Below, in pieces: positions 35,229-43,275 of a DNA stretch of 64,000 nucleotides; the first letter of the stretch is position 1, and each line of letters opens with the position of its first letter. Under the pieces are notes generated by a model. The model did no database searches and had not been told where the DNA came from. It saw only the letters and a list, made by a program, of their open reading frames with translations. This DNA is from JBEDUK01 sp963781595. GTDB taxonomy: Bacteria; Actinomycetota; UBA4738. The stretch spans positions 248,001 to 312,000 of the forward strand of contig CAWAGG010000006.1 in NCBI GenBank assembly GCA_963781595.1, written 5' to 3'. The translations under genes and the position numbers were made by a program.

Positions 35229-36353
35229 ATGCAGCACATCGATCGCGCGGGGTTCGGACGGCTGCTGGATGAGCTCAAGGCCCGGGGCTACGAGCTGATC
35301 GGCCCGACCGTCCGCGACGGAGCGATCGTCCTGGACAGCATCGAAGGGCTCTCCGATCTGCCGGCGGGCATCCGTGAGGTCCAGGGCCCGGGGCGCTACC
35401 GGCTGGAGCGACGGGCGGACGACCGGTTGTTCGACTGGGCGCACGGGCCGGACTCCGCGAAGCAGTTGCTGTTCCCCGCGCGCGAGCACCTCGCGACGGC
35501 GGTCAAGGCGAACGGCGACCTGCGGATCGCCGCCGCGCCACAGGACGAACGCCGGTTCGCCTTCATCGGACTCCGGTCCTGCGACCTTCACGCGATCGCG
35601 ATCCAGGACCGCGTCTTCCTCGACGGCCCGGCGCCCGATCCGCGCTACGCGGCGCGTCGGCGCGGGTCGTTCTTCGTCGGCGTGAACTGCTCGACCCCCG
35701 GCGAGACCTGCTTCTGCGCGTCGATGGACACGGGGCCGCGGTGCACGGTCGGGTTCGACATCGCACTGACGGAACTCGCAGAGGGGTTCCTCGCGGAGGT
35801 CGGAACCGCACGGGGCCACGAGGCGCTCACCGCGATCGGGCCGCGCGCGGCGTCGGACGACGAACAGACCGAGGCGGAGCGGATCCGGCGCGACGCCGTC
35901 GATGCGATGGGGCGTGAGCTGGACACCTCCGACATGCCGGCGCTCCTGTACCGGAACCGCGACCACCCGCGATGGGAGGTCGTCGCCGATCGGTGCCTGG
36001 CGTGCGGGAACTGCACCTCCGCGTGCCCCACCTGCTTCTGCCACGACGTCGTCGACACCTCGGACATCACAGGAACGACCGCGACGCGGACGCGCGAGTG
36101 GGCGTCGTGCTTCTCGGTCGAGTTCAGCCACACCGCCGGCGGCGACGTCCGCTCCAGCCGGGAGGCACGGTACCGTCAGTGGCTGACCCACAAGTTCGCG
36201 TCGTGGATCGACCAGTTCGGAACGTCCGGGTGCGTCGGCTGCGGACGCTGCATCACGTGGTGCCCGGTCGGGATCGACGTCACCGAGGAGATCGCGGCGA
36301 TCCGGGAGACGGACGGCGCCCGCGCGGTCGAGCAGGAGGGGGTGTCGGCGTGA
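35229..36353 (+). CDS. hyhB: Group 3b NiFe hydrogenase beta subunit (Fe-S protein)
   Basis: A 374-residue iron-sulfur subunit of the sulfhydrogenase/NAD(P)-linked hydrogenase, also related to anaerobic sulfite reductase subunit A. It has a characteristic middle part RSCDLHAIAIQDRVFLDG and NCSTPGETCFC, then two 4Fe-4S motifs: CLACGNCTSACPTCFC from Cys256 and CVGCGRCITWCPVGID from Cys335. It relays electrons between the flavin subunit and the hydrogenase dimer. ATG follows GAGGAGGGAGCGACG. First gene of a tightly overlapping operon; its stop overlaps the next start (GTGA). Confidence 0.93.
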   Translation: MQHIDRAGFGRLLDELKARGYELIGPTVRDGAIVLDSIEGLSDLPAGIREVQGPGRYRLERRADDRLFDWAHGPDSAKQLLFPAREHLATAVKANGDLRIAAAPQDERRFAFIGLRSCDLHAIAIQDRVFLDGPAPDPRYAARRRGSFFVGVNCSTPGETCFCASMDTGPRCTVGFDIALTELAEGFLAEVGTARGHEALTAIGPRAASDDEQTEAERIRRDAVDAMGRELDTSDMPALLYRNRDHPRWEVVADRCLACGNCTSACPTCFCHDVVDTSDITGTTATRTREWASCFSVEFSHTAGGDVRSSREARYRQWLTHKFASWIDQFGTSGCVGCGRCITWCPVGIDVTEEIAAIRETDGARAVEQEGVSA

Positions 36354-37234
36354 CCGCGTCGACCGTAGCGACGGCATCGGCGAGGCCGCTGACGGCGGAC
36401 GGGGCGGTCGGGCGCACGGCCGTGATCCGCCGCGTCGTCCGCGAGACGCCGGATACGCGAACGTTCTGGCTGAGCCTGCAGGACCCGGTCGACCGTGCGG
36501 CGTACCGGTTCCGCCCCGGTCAGTTCAACATGCTGTACGTCTTCGGGGTCGGCGAGGTCGCCATCTCCGTCTCGTCCGACCCCGGCCAGCCCGCGCGGCT
36601 GGGGCACACGATCCGGTCCACCGGTCGCGTCACGGACGCGTTCGCGGACCTCCGGGTCGGTGACCGGATCGGCGTCCGCGGGCCGTTCGGCACGCCGTGG
36701 CCGACGGACGCCGCGCGCGGAGGCGACCTGCTGATCGTCGCGGGAGGCCTCGGACTCGCGCCGTTGCGGCCCGCGATCTACGAGGCGCTCCGACACCGGG
36801 ACGCCTACGGGCGCGTGGTGGTGCTCGTCGGCGCGCGGGCACCGGAGCACATGCTCTACCGCGACCTCCTCGACGGCTGGCACGGATGGATGCGGTCCCG
36901 CAGGATCGAGCTCGCGCTCACGGTCGATGTCGCCGACGACGCGTGGCCGTACGGCGAGGGCGTCGTCACGACGCTGTTCGACGGCGCCTCGATCGATCCG
37001 GGTACGACCACGGCGTTCGTCTGCGGCCCCGACCTGATGATGACCTTCGCGGTGCGGGACCTGCTCGCGCGAGGGCTCCCGGCCGATCGCGTCTTCGTCT
37101 CGCTGGAGCGGAACATGCAGTGCGCGGTCCGGCTCTGCGGACACTGCCAGTTCGGGCCGACGTTCGTCTGCTACGACGGGCCGGTCTTCGCCTACGACCG
37201 GATCGCCGGACTGTCGGGGGTGCACGAGCTATGA
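36350..37234 (+). CDS. hyhG: Group 3b NiFe hydrogenase gamma subunit (FAD/NAD(P)-binding)
   Basis: A 294-residue ferredoxin-reductase-like diaphorase subunit. The FAD domain contains FRPGQFNMLYVFGVGEVAISVSS. The NAD(P) domain contains VAGGLGLAPLRP and CGPDLMM. The C-terminal 2Fe-2S site is ERNMQCAVRLCGHCQFG plus FVCYDGPVF. It passes electrons between NADPH and the Fe-S chain, so the complex can make or oxidise H2 with NADP(H). GTG at 36350 overlaps the hyhB stop by 4 nt; the stop overlaps hyhS (ATGA). Confidence 0.94.
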   Translation: MTASTVATASARPLTADGAVGRTAVIRRVVRETPDTRTFWLSLQDPVDRAAYRFRPGQFNMLYVFGVGEVAISVSSDPGQPARLGHTIRSTGRVTDAFADLRVGDRIGVRGPFGTPWPTDAARGGDLLIVAGGLGLAPLRPAIYEALRHRDAYGRVVVLVGARAPEHMLYRDLLDGWHGWMRSRRIELALTVDVADDAWPYGEGVVTTLFDGASIDPGTTTAFVCGPDLMMTFAVRDLLARGLPADRVFVSLERNMQCAVRLCGHCQFGPTFVCYDGPVFAYDRIAGLSGVHEL

Positions 37235-38121
37235 GCGGCGGGTCGCTGTCGGCGCGCGTGGACCGGGCGAAGGTGGCCCAGGACGGCCACGGAGGAGGCG
37301 AGCCGAACGGGGCCGGCGCGCCCCGCAAACCGCGGCTCGCGGTCTTCAAGCTCTCATCGTGCGACGGTTGCCAGCTGCAGCTCCTGGACGCCGAGGAAGC
37401 GCTCCTGGCGCTCGTCGGCACCGTCGACATCGTGCACTTCCGCGAAGCCCGGGGCCTGTCCGAACCGGGTCCGTACGACGTCGCGCTCGTCGAGGGCTCG
37501 GTCTCGACCCCGTCGCAGATCGAAGAGATCCAGGCGATCCGCGCCGCGTCCACCTACCTGATCACGATCGGCGCGTGCGCGAACTCGGGCGGGGTCCAGG
37601 CACTGCGGAACGTCGCCGACGCGGATGCGTTCGTCCGCTCGGTGTACGCGACGCCCGAGTACATCCGGACGCTCGCCACCTCAACGCCCGTGTCTGATCA
37701 CGTCCGGGTGGACCTCGAGCTGCCGGGCTGTCCGATCGACCGCGGCCAGCTCCTGGGCACGCTGGTGTCGCTGATCCGCGGCGCCGTCCCGCGGCTGTCC
37801 GACTCGCCGGTCTGCGTCGAGTGCAAACGGCGCGGCTTCGTCTGCGTGCTCGTCGCGAAGGGCGAACCCTGCCTGGGGCCGGTCACGAGGACGGGCTGCG
37901 GGGCGCTGTGCCCCGGCATGGGGCGAGGGTGCTACGGCTGCTTCGGGCCGTCGCAGCCTCCGAACGCCGCGGCCCTCTCGCGGCGATTCATCGAGCTGGG
38001 CCTGCGCCCGAAGGACGTCGCGGCGCGGTTCCGGTTCATCACGGGATGGGCGCCCGAGTTCCGGGCCGCCGCGGATGCGGCCGACCCTCCAAACGGGATC
38101 GACGGGGGAGGTGGCTCGTGA
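37231..38121 (+). CDS. hyhS: Group 3b NiFe hydrogenase small subunit
   Basis: A 296-residue small subunit of the NuoB-like type. It carries the proximal-cluster motif FKLSSCDGCQLQLL, then IGACANSGGVQ, DLELPGCPIDRGQLLG, and further cysteine clusters (VCVECKRRGFVC, PCLGPVTRTGCGALCPGMGRGCYGCFG) for additional Fe-S centres. No Tat signal is present, matching the cytoplasmic location of group 3b enzymes. An N-terminal stretch of about 30 polar residues precedes the core. Start ATG overlaps hyhG; stop overlaps hyhL (GTGA). Confidence 0.94.
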   Translation: MSGGSLSARVDRAKVAQDGHGGGEPNGAGAPRKPRLAVFKLSSCDGCQLQLLDAEEALLALVGTVDIVHFREARGLSEPGPYDVALVEGSVSTPSQIEEIQAIRAASTYLITIGACANSGGVQALRNVADADAFVRSVYATPEYIRTLATSTPVSDHVRVDLELPGCPIDRGQLLGTLVSLIRGAVPRLSDSPVCVECKRRGFVCVLVAKGEPCLGPVTRTGCGALCPGMGRGCYGCFGPSQPPNAAALSRRFIELGLRPKDVAARFRFITGWAPEFRAAADAADPPNGIDGGGGS

Positions 38122-39431
38122 CGCACGAGGTGTCGAAGACGCCGAACCGCGTCGTGGAGATCCCGTCGATCGCGCGCGTCGAGGGCGAGGGCGCGCTCCA
38201 CTTGAAGCTCCACGGCGACGAGATCGTGGACCTCCGGCTCGAGATCTACGAGCCGCCGAGGTTCTTCGAAGCGTTCCTGGCGGGCCGCCACTTCTCCGAG
38301 GTCCCGGACATCGTCCCCAGGATCTGCGGCATCTGCCCGGTCGCGTACCAGATGAGCGCGATCCACGCGCTCGAGTCGGCGTTCGGCATGGAGGTCCCGG
38401 ACGGCGTGCGCGAACTCCGAAGGATCCTGTACCTGGCGGAGTGGATCGAGAGCCACATGCTGCACGTCCACCTGCTCGCCGCACCGGACTTCCTCGGGTA
38501 CGAGAGCGCGATCACGATGGCCGCGACCGAACGCGAGGCGCTCGAGCGCGGCCTCACGGTGAAGCGCCTCGGGAACGACCTGATGGCCGCGATCGGGGGC
38601 CGCGAGATCCACCCGGTTTCCCCCGTCGTCGGCGGCTTCTCGAAGGCGCCGCGCCGCGCCGACCTCCAGGCGTTCCTGCCGCGGCTCACCGACGCGCAGG
38701 CGCAGGTCCTCCAGGTCGCCGACTGGGTCGCGGCATTCGACGTCCCCGCGTTCCCGCGGCCGGCCGAGCTGGTCGGCCTGTGGCATCCCGACGAGTACCC
38801 GATCAACGAGGGCGTGGTCCGCAGCACCGAGGGCCGCGAGTTCGACGCCGGGGCGTTCGAGGACACCGTCGAGGAACTGCACGTCGAACACTCGAACGCG
38901 CTGCATGCGATCTTCTCGGACACGCGGACGCCGTACTTCGTGGGTCCGCTCGCACGCGTCAACCTGAACGCGGCTCACCTCACGCCGACGGCCGTCGAGG
39001 TCGTGCGCCGAACCGGCCTGACCGTTCCGCAGGTCGACCCGTTCGCGTCGATGGCCGCGCGGGTCGCGGAGACGGCGGTCGCGATCGACGAGTGCATCCG
39101 GCTGATCGAGGGCTACCGACCGCCCGAGCCCCCGCACGCGGACGTGCACGCGCGGGAGGGTCGCGGGATGTGGGTCACGGAGGCGCCCCGCGGGATCCTC
39201 TACCATCGGTACGACGTCGCCGCGGACGGCACGATCCTCGAGGCGAAGATCGTCCCACCCACCTCGCAGAACCTCCGGCACATGGAGCACGACCTCCGGC
39301 TGTTCGTCCCGGAGGTCCTCGACCGGTCCGACGAGGACCTGGCGCGGCTCTGCGAGATGGTCGTGCGGAACTACGACCCGTGCATCTCGTGCGCGACCCA
39401 CTTCCTCCGACTGGAGGTGGAACGCACGTGA
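38118..39431 (+). CDS. hyhL: Group 3b NiFe hydrogenase large (catalytic) subunit
   Basis: A 437-residue catalytic subunit. The NiFe ligands are Cys70 and Cys73 in RICGICP (L1) and Cys422 and Cys425 in DPCISCATH (L2). After His428 a nine-residue tail (FLRLEVERT) remains, the typical peptide removed by a maturation protease once Ni is inserted; the next gene encodes such a protease. Group 3b enzymes are cytoplasmic, reversible, NADP-linked and sometimes reduce polysulfide; that activity here is inferred from the subunit set. GTG start overlaps hyhS by 4 nt. Confidence 0.95.
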   Translation: MTHEVSKTPNRVVEIPSIARVEGEGALHLKLHGDEIVDLRLEIYEPPRFFEAFLAGRHFSEVPDIVPRICGICPVAYQMSAIHALESAFGMEVPDGVRELRRILYLAEWIESHMLHVHLLAAPDFLGYESAITMAATEREALERGLTVKRLGNDLMAAIGGREIHPVSPVVGGFSKAPRRADLQAFLPRLTDAQAQVLQVADWVAAFDVPAFPRPAELVGLWHPDEYPINEGVVRSTEGREFDAGAFEDTVEELHVEHSNALHAIFSDTRTPYFVGPLARVNLNAAHLTPTAVEVVRRTGLTVPQVDPFASMAARVAETAVAIDECIRLIEGYRPPEPPHADVHAREGRGMWVTEAPRGILYHRYDVAADGTILEAKIVPPTSQNLRHMEHDLRLFVPEVLDRSDEDLARLCEMVVRNYDPCISCATHFLRLEVERT

Positions 39432-39964
39432 CCGGATCCGCGCGTGCGCGTGGACGCGAGCGCCGAACGCGGCTCCCTGCCCCGCCGCGCGTTCGTGTGA
39501 TCGGATGCGGGAACCCGGACGCCGGCGACGACGCCGTTGGCCTCCTCGCGGTCCGTGCGCTCCGACGGCGCCTCGGCCGTCGCCGCGGCGTCGAGGTCGT
39601 GGAGGCCGCGACGGGCTTCCACGTTCTCGATCTGCTGGAGGGCACGTGTGCGATCGTGCTGGTCGACGCCGTCCACGCGCACGGCCACGGGCGCCCGGGC
39701 ACGCCGGTGCGGGTCGAGGTCGGCTCCGAAGGGCTCCCGGTCGAGCTGTCCGGTTCGGTCTCCACGCACGGGCTCGGCCTGGCTGACGCGATCGGGCTCG
39801 GCACGATCCTGGGACGGCTCCCATCGACGGTCTTCCTCGGCATCGAGGTGGCCGACGTTCGTCCCGGCGCCCTGCTCTCACCGGACGTTGCCTACGGGCT
39901 TCCGGCACTGGTCGACATGATCGAAGCCGAGGTCCTCCGCATGCTGCGGGACGGACCGACGTGA
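39428..39964 (+). CDS. Hydrogenase maturation endopeptidase
   Basis: A 178-residue HybD/HycI-type protease that trims the C-terminus of the large subunit. The N-terminal motif IGCGNPDAGDDAVG, the metal-binding Asp in VLVDAVHAHG and the later VSTHGLGL are visible. An Arg/Ala-rich N-terminal leader (about 22 residues) precedes the conserved core and may be absent if translation starts later. GTG at 39428 overlaps the hyhL stop and its own stop overlaps hypF, both as GTGA. Confidence 0.9.
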   Translation: MTGSARARGRERRTRLPAPPRVRVIGCGNPDAGDDAVGLLAVRALRRRLGRRRGVEVVEAATGFHVLDLLEGTCAIVLVDAVHAHGHGRPGTPVRVEVGSEGLPVELSGSVSTHGLGLADAIGLGTILGRLPSTVFLGIEVADVRPGALLSPDVAYGLPALVDMIEAEVLRMLRDGPT

Positions 39965-42249
39965 TCGCGCCGTCGGTCGGCCGATCGCGGTCCGCGGCGC
40001 GGATGATCGAGGTCCGCGGGACGGTCCAGGGCGTCGGCTTCCGGCCGTTCGTCTGGATGCAGGCGGAACGGTTCGGGCTGGCCGGTTGGGTTCGGAACCG
40101 TGGCGGCGTCATCGAGATCCTGGCCGAAGGCACGCCGCGATCGCTGGAGGACTTCTGCGCCGCGCTGTCGTCGGACGCGCCTGCGCTCGCGCACGTGGTC
40201 GCGGTCGACTGGCGGGCGGTCCCAAGCCAGGGCCTGGACGGCTTCGAGGTGGACGTCAGCCGAGGCGCCGAGGGCGCCGACCGTCCCGTCTCGCCAGACC
40301 TCGCGCCGTGCGCCGCGTGCCTGGCGGAGCTGTTCGACCCGAACGACCGTCGGTACCGCTATCCGTTCATCGACTGCTCGGCGTGCGGCCCGCGGTTCAC
40401 GATCATCGAGTCGCTCCCGTACGGACGCGAGCGCACCAGCATGAAGGCATTCCCGATGTGCGAGGCGTGCCGCTCCGAGTACGAAGACGCGGCCGGGCGT
40501 CGCTTCCGGAACGAGCCGATCTCATGCCCGAAGTGCGGGCCGAGTGTCACCCTCCTCGACCGCCGCGGGCGCCCGGTCGAGGGCGACCCGATCGAACGGG
40601 CGGCGGACGAACTCCGCGGCGGCGCGATCGTCGCGATCAAGGGCCTCGGCGGATTCCACCTCGCGTGCGACGCGACCGACCAGCGTGCGGTCGCACGCCT
40701 ACGCCGGCGCGCGCATCGCCCGGACGAACCGTTCGCGGTGATGGTGTCAGACCTGGACACCGCTCAGCGGGTCGCCGTGCTCACGCCGCGAGAGGGGTCC
40801 TTGCTCGCCTCGCCGCAGGCACCGGTCGTCCTGGTCAGGGACCGTGGCGAGCTGGCGGCGTCGATGACCCCCGGGTGTCGGCGCGTGGGTACGATGCTCC
40901 CCTCCACCCCCCTGCACCACCTGCTGCTCCGCGAGGTCGATCGTCCGCTGGTCATGACCGGCGGGGCGGCGGCGAACGACCCCGTCTGCATCGACGATCG
41001 CGATGCTCGCGAGCGGCTCGCGAGCATCGCCGACGCGTTCCTGATGCACGACCGGCAGATCGCAGCGCGCTACGACGACTCCGTCGCCCTCGTCCGCCGC
41101 GACGCGCCCGTGATCCTCCGGCGCGGCCGCTCGTTCGCGCCGGCGCCGCTGGCGCTGCCGATGGTCGGCGCGCCGGTCCTGGGAACCGGCGCCGAACACG
41201 ACGCCGCGTTCTGCCTCGCCAAGGGGAGTCGCGCGATCCTCTCGCAGGGGTTCGGGCCGATCAGGTCGGACGCCGCGCTCCGGTCCTTCTCGGAGGCGTT
41301 CGAGCGGACCCGGCGGGTCTTCGGCGTCGATCCGCAGGCGGTGGCCCACGACGCGGACCTGGACCTGCCGGCCACCCGGTTCGCCCGATCGCTCGGCCTC
41401 CCGGCCACCCCCGTCCAGCGTCACCACGCCCACGTGGCGGCGGTGATGGCCGAGTACGGGCTGCCTGGCCCGATCCTCGGTGTCGTGTTCGACCATCCAG
41501 GACCCGGCGACGATGGCGGATCGTGGGGGGGCGAGTTCCTCGTGTGCGATCCGAGCACCACGCAACGCAGGGCCAGCCTCAGGCCCGTGCCGGTGCCGGG
41601 CGACGGCGTGGCGCGGCGAGATCCGATCCGGATCGCGCTGGCCTATGCGTCGGATGCGGGGTGCCGGGATCAGGCGGTCGACGTCGTGAACATGCGGCGC
41701 GCCGCGAACGGGTCGGCCGGGGGAGCGATCGAGGTCGCCGACGATCCGTCGTTCACGACGTCCGCCGGCCTGCTGTTCGACGCGGTCGCCGCGCTCACCG
41801 GCGTGTGGCGAAGGACGCAGAGCTACGGCGGCCAGCCTGCCCTGATGCTCGAAGAGATCGCCGAGAGCTCGGCGACGCGCGAATACCCGTTCGACATCGG
41901 AACCGATGACGGTCGGCTGACCATCGACACGCGACCGACGATCGCGGCGATCGTGAAGGATCTGTCCGTGGGCCGATCGGCCGGACAGGTCGCCGGCCGG
42001 TTCCACCGAACGATGGCCGCGGCGGTGGTGGCGCTCTGCCGGCTGATCAAGATGCAGACCGACCTGTCGCAGGTATGCCTCGCGGGCGGGATCTTCGCGA
42101 ACGACCTGCTCGTCTCCGACGCCGCCGCCAGGCTCTCGTCGCTGGGCTACGAGGTGTTCGTCCCCCGTGACGTCCCGATCGGGGACGGCGGGCTCGCTCT
42201 CGGTCAGGTCCTGGTCGCCGGAGCACGTATGCGGGAAGGGGTGATCTGA
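39961..42249 (+). CDS. hypF: Carbamoyltransferase HypF
   Basis: A 762-residue HypF that makes the thiocarbamate on HypE for the CN ligands of the NiFe site. Order: acylphosphatase domain (VRGTVQGVGFRPFVWMQAERFGL), two zinc-finger motifs (CAACLAEL with CSACGP; CEACRSEY with CPKCGP), YrdC-like domain (GGAIVAIKGLGGFHLACDA) and Kae1-like domain (VQRHHAHVAAVMAEYG and VCLAGGIFANDLL). Length is normal. GTG start overlaps the protease stop. Confidence 0.95.
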   Translation: MIAPSVGRSRSAARMIEVRGTVQGVGFRPFVWMQAERFGLAGWVRNRGGVIEILAEGTPRSLEDFCAALSSDAPALAHVVAVDWRAVPSQGLDGFEVDVSRGAEGADRPVSPDLAPCAACLAELFDPNDRRYRYPFIDCSACGPRFTIIESLPYGRERTSMKAFPMCEACRSEYEDAAGRRFRNEPISCPKCGPSVTLLDRRGRPVEGDPIERAADELRGGAIVAIKGLGGFHLACDATDQRAVARLRRRAHRPDEPFAVMVSDLDTAQRVAVLTPREGSLLASPQAPVVLVRDRGELAASMTPGCRRVGTMLPSTPLHHLLLREVDRPLVMTGGAAANDPVCIDDRDARERLASIADAFLMHDRQIAARYDDSVALVRRDAPVILRRGRSFAPAPLALPMVGAPVLGTGAEHDAAFCLAKGSRAILSQGFGPIRSDAALRSFSEAFERTRRVFGVDPQAVAHDADLDLPATRFARSLGLPATPVQRHHAHVAAVMAEYGLPGPILGVVFDHPGPGDDGGSWGGEFLVCDPSTTQRRASLRPVPVPGDGVARRDPIRIALAYASDAGCRDQAVDVVNMRRAANGSAGGAIEVADDPSFTTSAGLLFDAVAALTGVWRRTQSYGGQPALMLEEIAESSATREYPFDIGTDDGRLTIDTRPTIAAIVKDLSVGRSAGQVAGRFHRTMAAAVVALCRLIKMQTDLSQVCLAGGIFANDLLVSDAAARLSSLGYEVFVPRDVPIGDGGLALGQVLVAGARMREGVI

Positions 42250-42253
42250 CGCG

Positions 42254-42523
42254 ATGTGCCTGGGCGTGCCCGGCAGGGTGATCGAGATCCACCCGGAGGA
42301 GGGCATCCGGATGGGCGTCGTCGACTTCGGAGGCATCCGGCGGAAGGCCTGTCTCGCCTACGAACCGACGGTCGACGTCGGCGACTACGTGATCGTCCAC
42401 GTCGGGTTCGCCATCTCCGTGGTGGACCGGGACGAGGCCGCACGCTCCCACGCCCTCCTCGCGGAGATGGGCAACCTCGAGGGCATCGACCTGCCGGACG
42501 AGATCGCGGGGATCGGCCGGTGA
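42254..42523 (+). CDS. hypC: Hydrogenase chaperone HypC
   Basis: An 89-residue HypC/HupF. It starts MCLGVPGRVIEI, where Cys2 binds the Fe(CN)2CO unit and the large subunit. The C-terminal ISVVDRDEAARSHALLAEM is typical. It is 4 nt after hypF. Its stop overlaps a GTG that begins a hypD-like peptide, see the next entry. Confidence 0.93.
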   Translation: MCLGVPGRVIEIHPEEGIRMGVVDFGGIRRKACLAYEPTVDVGDYVIVHVGFAISVVDRDEAARSHALLAEMGNLEGIDLPDEIAGIGR

Positions 42524-42600
42524 GGTTCTTGGAAGAGGACCGCGACGGACGGATCGCCCTGACTGATGCTGGCGGGCGAGCAGCTGCCCGGATCTGTTGA
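42520..42600 (+). pseudogene. Remnant of hypD (first codons only)
   Basis: The frame starting at the GTG that overlaps the hypC stop reads VRFLEEDRDGRIALTD and ends at TGA after 26 codons. HypD proteins begin with a pattern such as M-K/R-F-L/V-E-E-Y/F-R-D, and hypD commonly follows hypC with exactly this kind of overlap. Full HypD is about 350-380 residues with essential cysteines; none of that is present. The similarity is short, so chance cannot be fully excluded. Confidence 0.55.
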
Positions 42601-42626
42601 ACCGTTCGAACGAGGAGGTGATCACG

Positions 42627-43157
42627 ATGGTGAGGAGGGCGACGGGCACGAAGGCCAAGCACGATGCCCTGGTTCGTTCCTACCTCCACGAGCGCGGGGT
42701 GCCGTTCGACGTGTGCATCCACCCGCGGACGTTCACCAGCATCGCCGAAGCCCGGGCGCTCGGGGTGGAGGCCGACGAGGTCCTGAAGACGCTCGTCGTC
42801 GACACGTCGCGGGGCCACGCGGTGCTCGTGCTGCCGGCCTCGCGCCGGATCGACATGCACCGGGTCCGTGAGGCCCTGGGGGACCGCCACGCGAAGCTGG
42901 CCACCGAGGAGGAGATCGCGCGGGACTACCCGGAGTTCGAGCTCGGAGCGATCCCGCCACTTGGGTCGCTGCTGAACCAGCCGACCTTCGTCGACGCCAC
43001 GGTCCTCGACCACGAGACGGTCGTCTTCGCCGCCGGGGTCCAGACGGAGTCGTTGAAGGTGCGGACCGAGGACCTCTTCCGCGGCGAGGACGCGCGTGCG
43101 GCACTCCTGACGCGCGCGCACCGATACGAGGACGAGCCCGAGGTCCCGTTCGGCTAG
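42627..43157 (+). CDS. YbaK/aminoacyl-tRNA deacylase-like protein
   Basis: A 176-residue YbaK/ProX-domain protein. Family members hydrolyse mischarged tRNAs (for example Cys- or Ala-tRNAPro). It has TSIAEARALGVEADEVLKTLVV with the conserved Lys, VLVLPASRRIDMHRVREALG, and the GAIPPLG loop. The ATG is preceded by AGGAGGTGATCACG, an unusually long match to the 16S anti-SD, suggesting strong translation. The longer frame with a TTG 30 nt upstream would put this RBS inside the gene. It follows the hypD remnant directly. Confidence 0.87.
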   Translation: MVRRATGTKAKHDALVRSYLHERGVPFDVCIHPRTFTSIAEARALGVEADEVLKTLVVDTSRGHAVLVLPASRRIDMHRVREALGDRHAKLATEEEIARDYPEFELGAIPPLGSLLNQPTFVDATVLDHETVVFAAGVQTESLKVRTEDLFRGEDARAALLTRAHRYEDEPEVPFG

Positions 43158-43275
43158 CCGTTCCCGGGGCCGTTCGGCGGCACGACGACGGGACCCTCTT
43201 CCCTGAGCGATCCCCGGCTCGCATGCCAGCCTGGACCCTGCGGGCCGAGCGTCGGCCGGGAGGAGCGTGTGGCGC

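Noticed and set aside
42597..42626. TTG start 30 nt upstream for the YbaK-like gene
   Set aside because: It would place the near-perfect RBS AGGAGGTGATC inside the coding region and begins within the hypD remnant stop.
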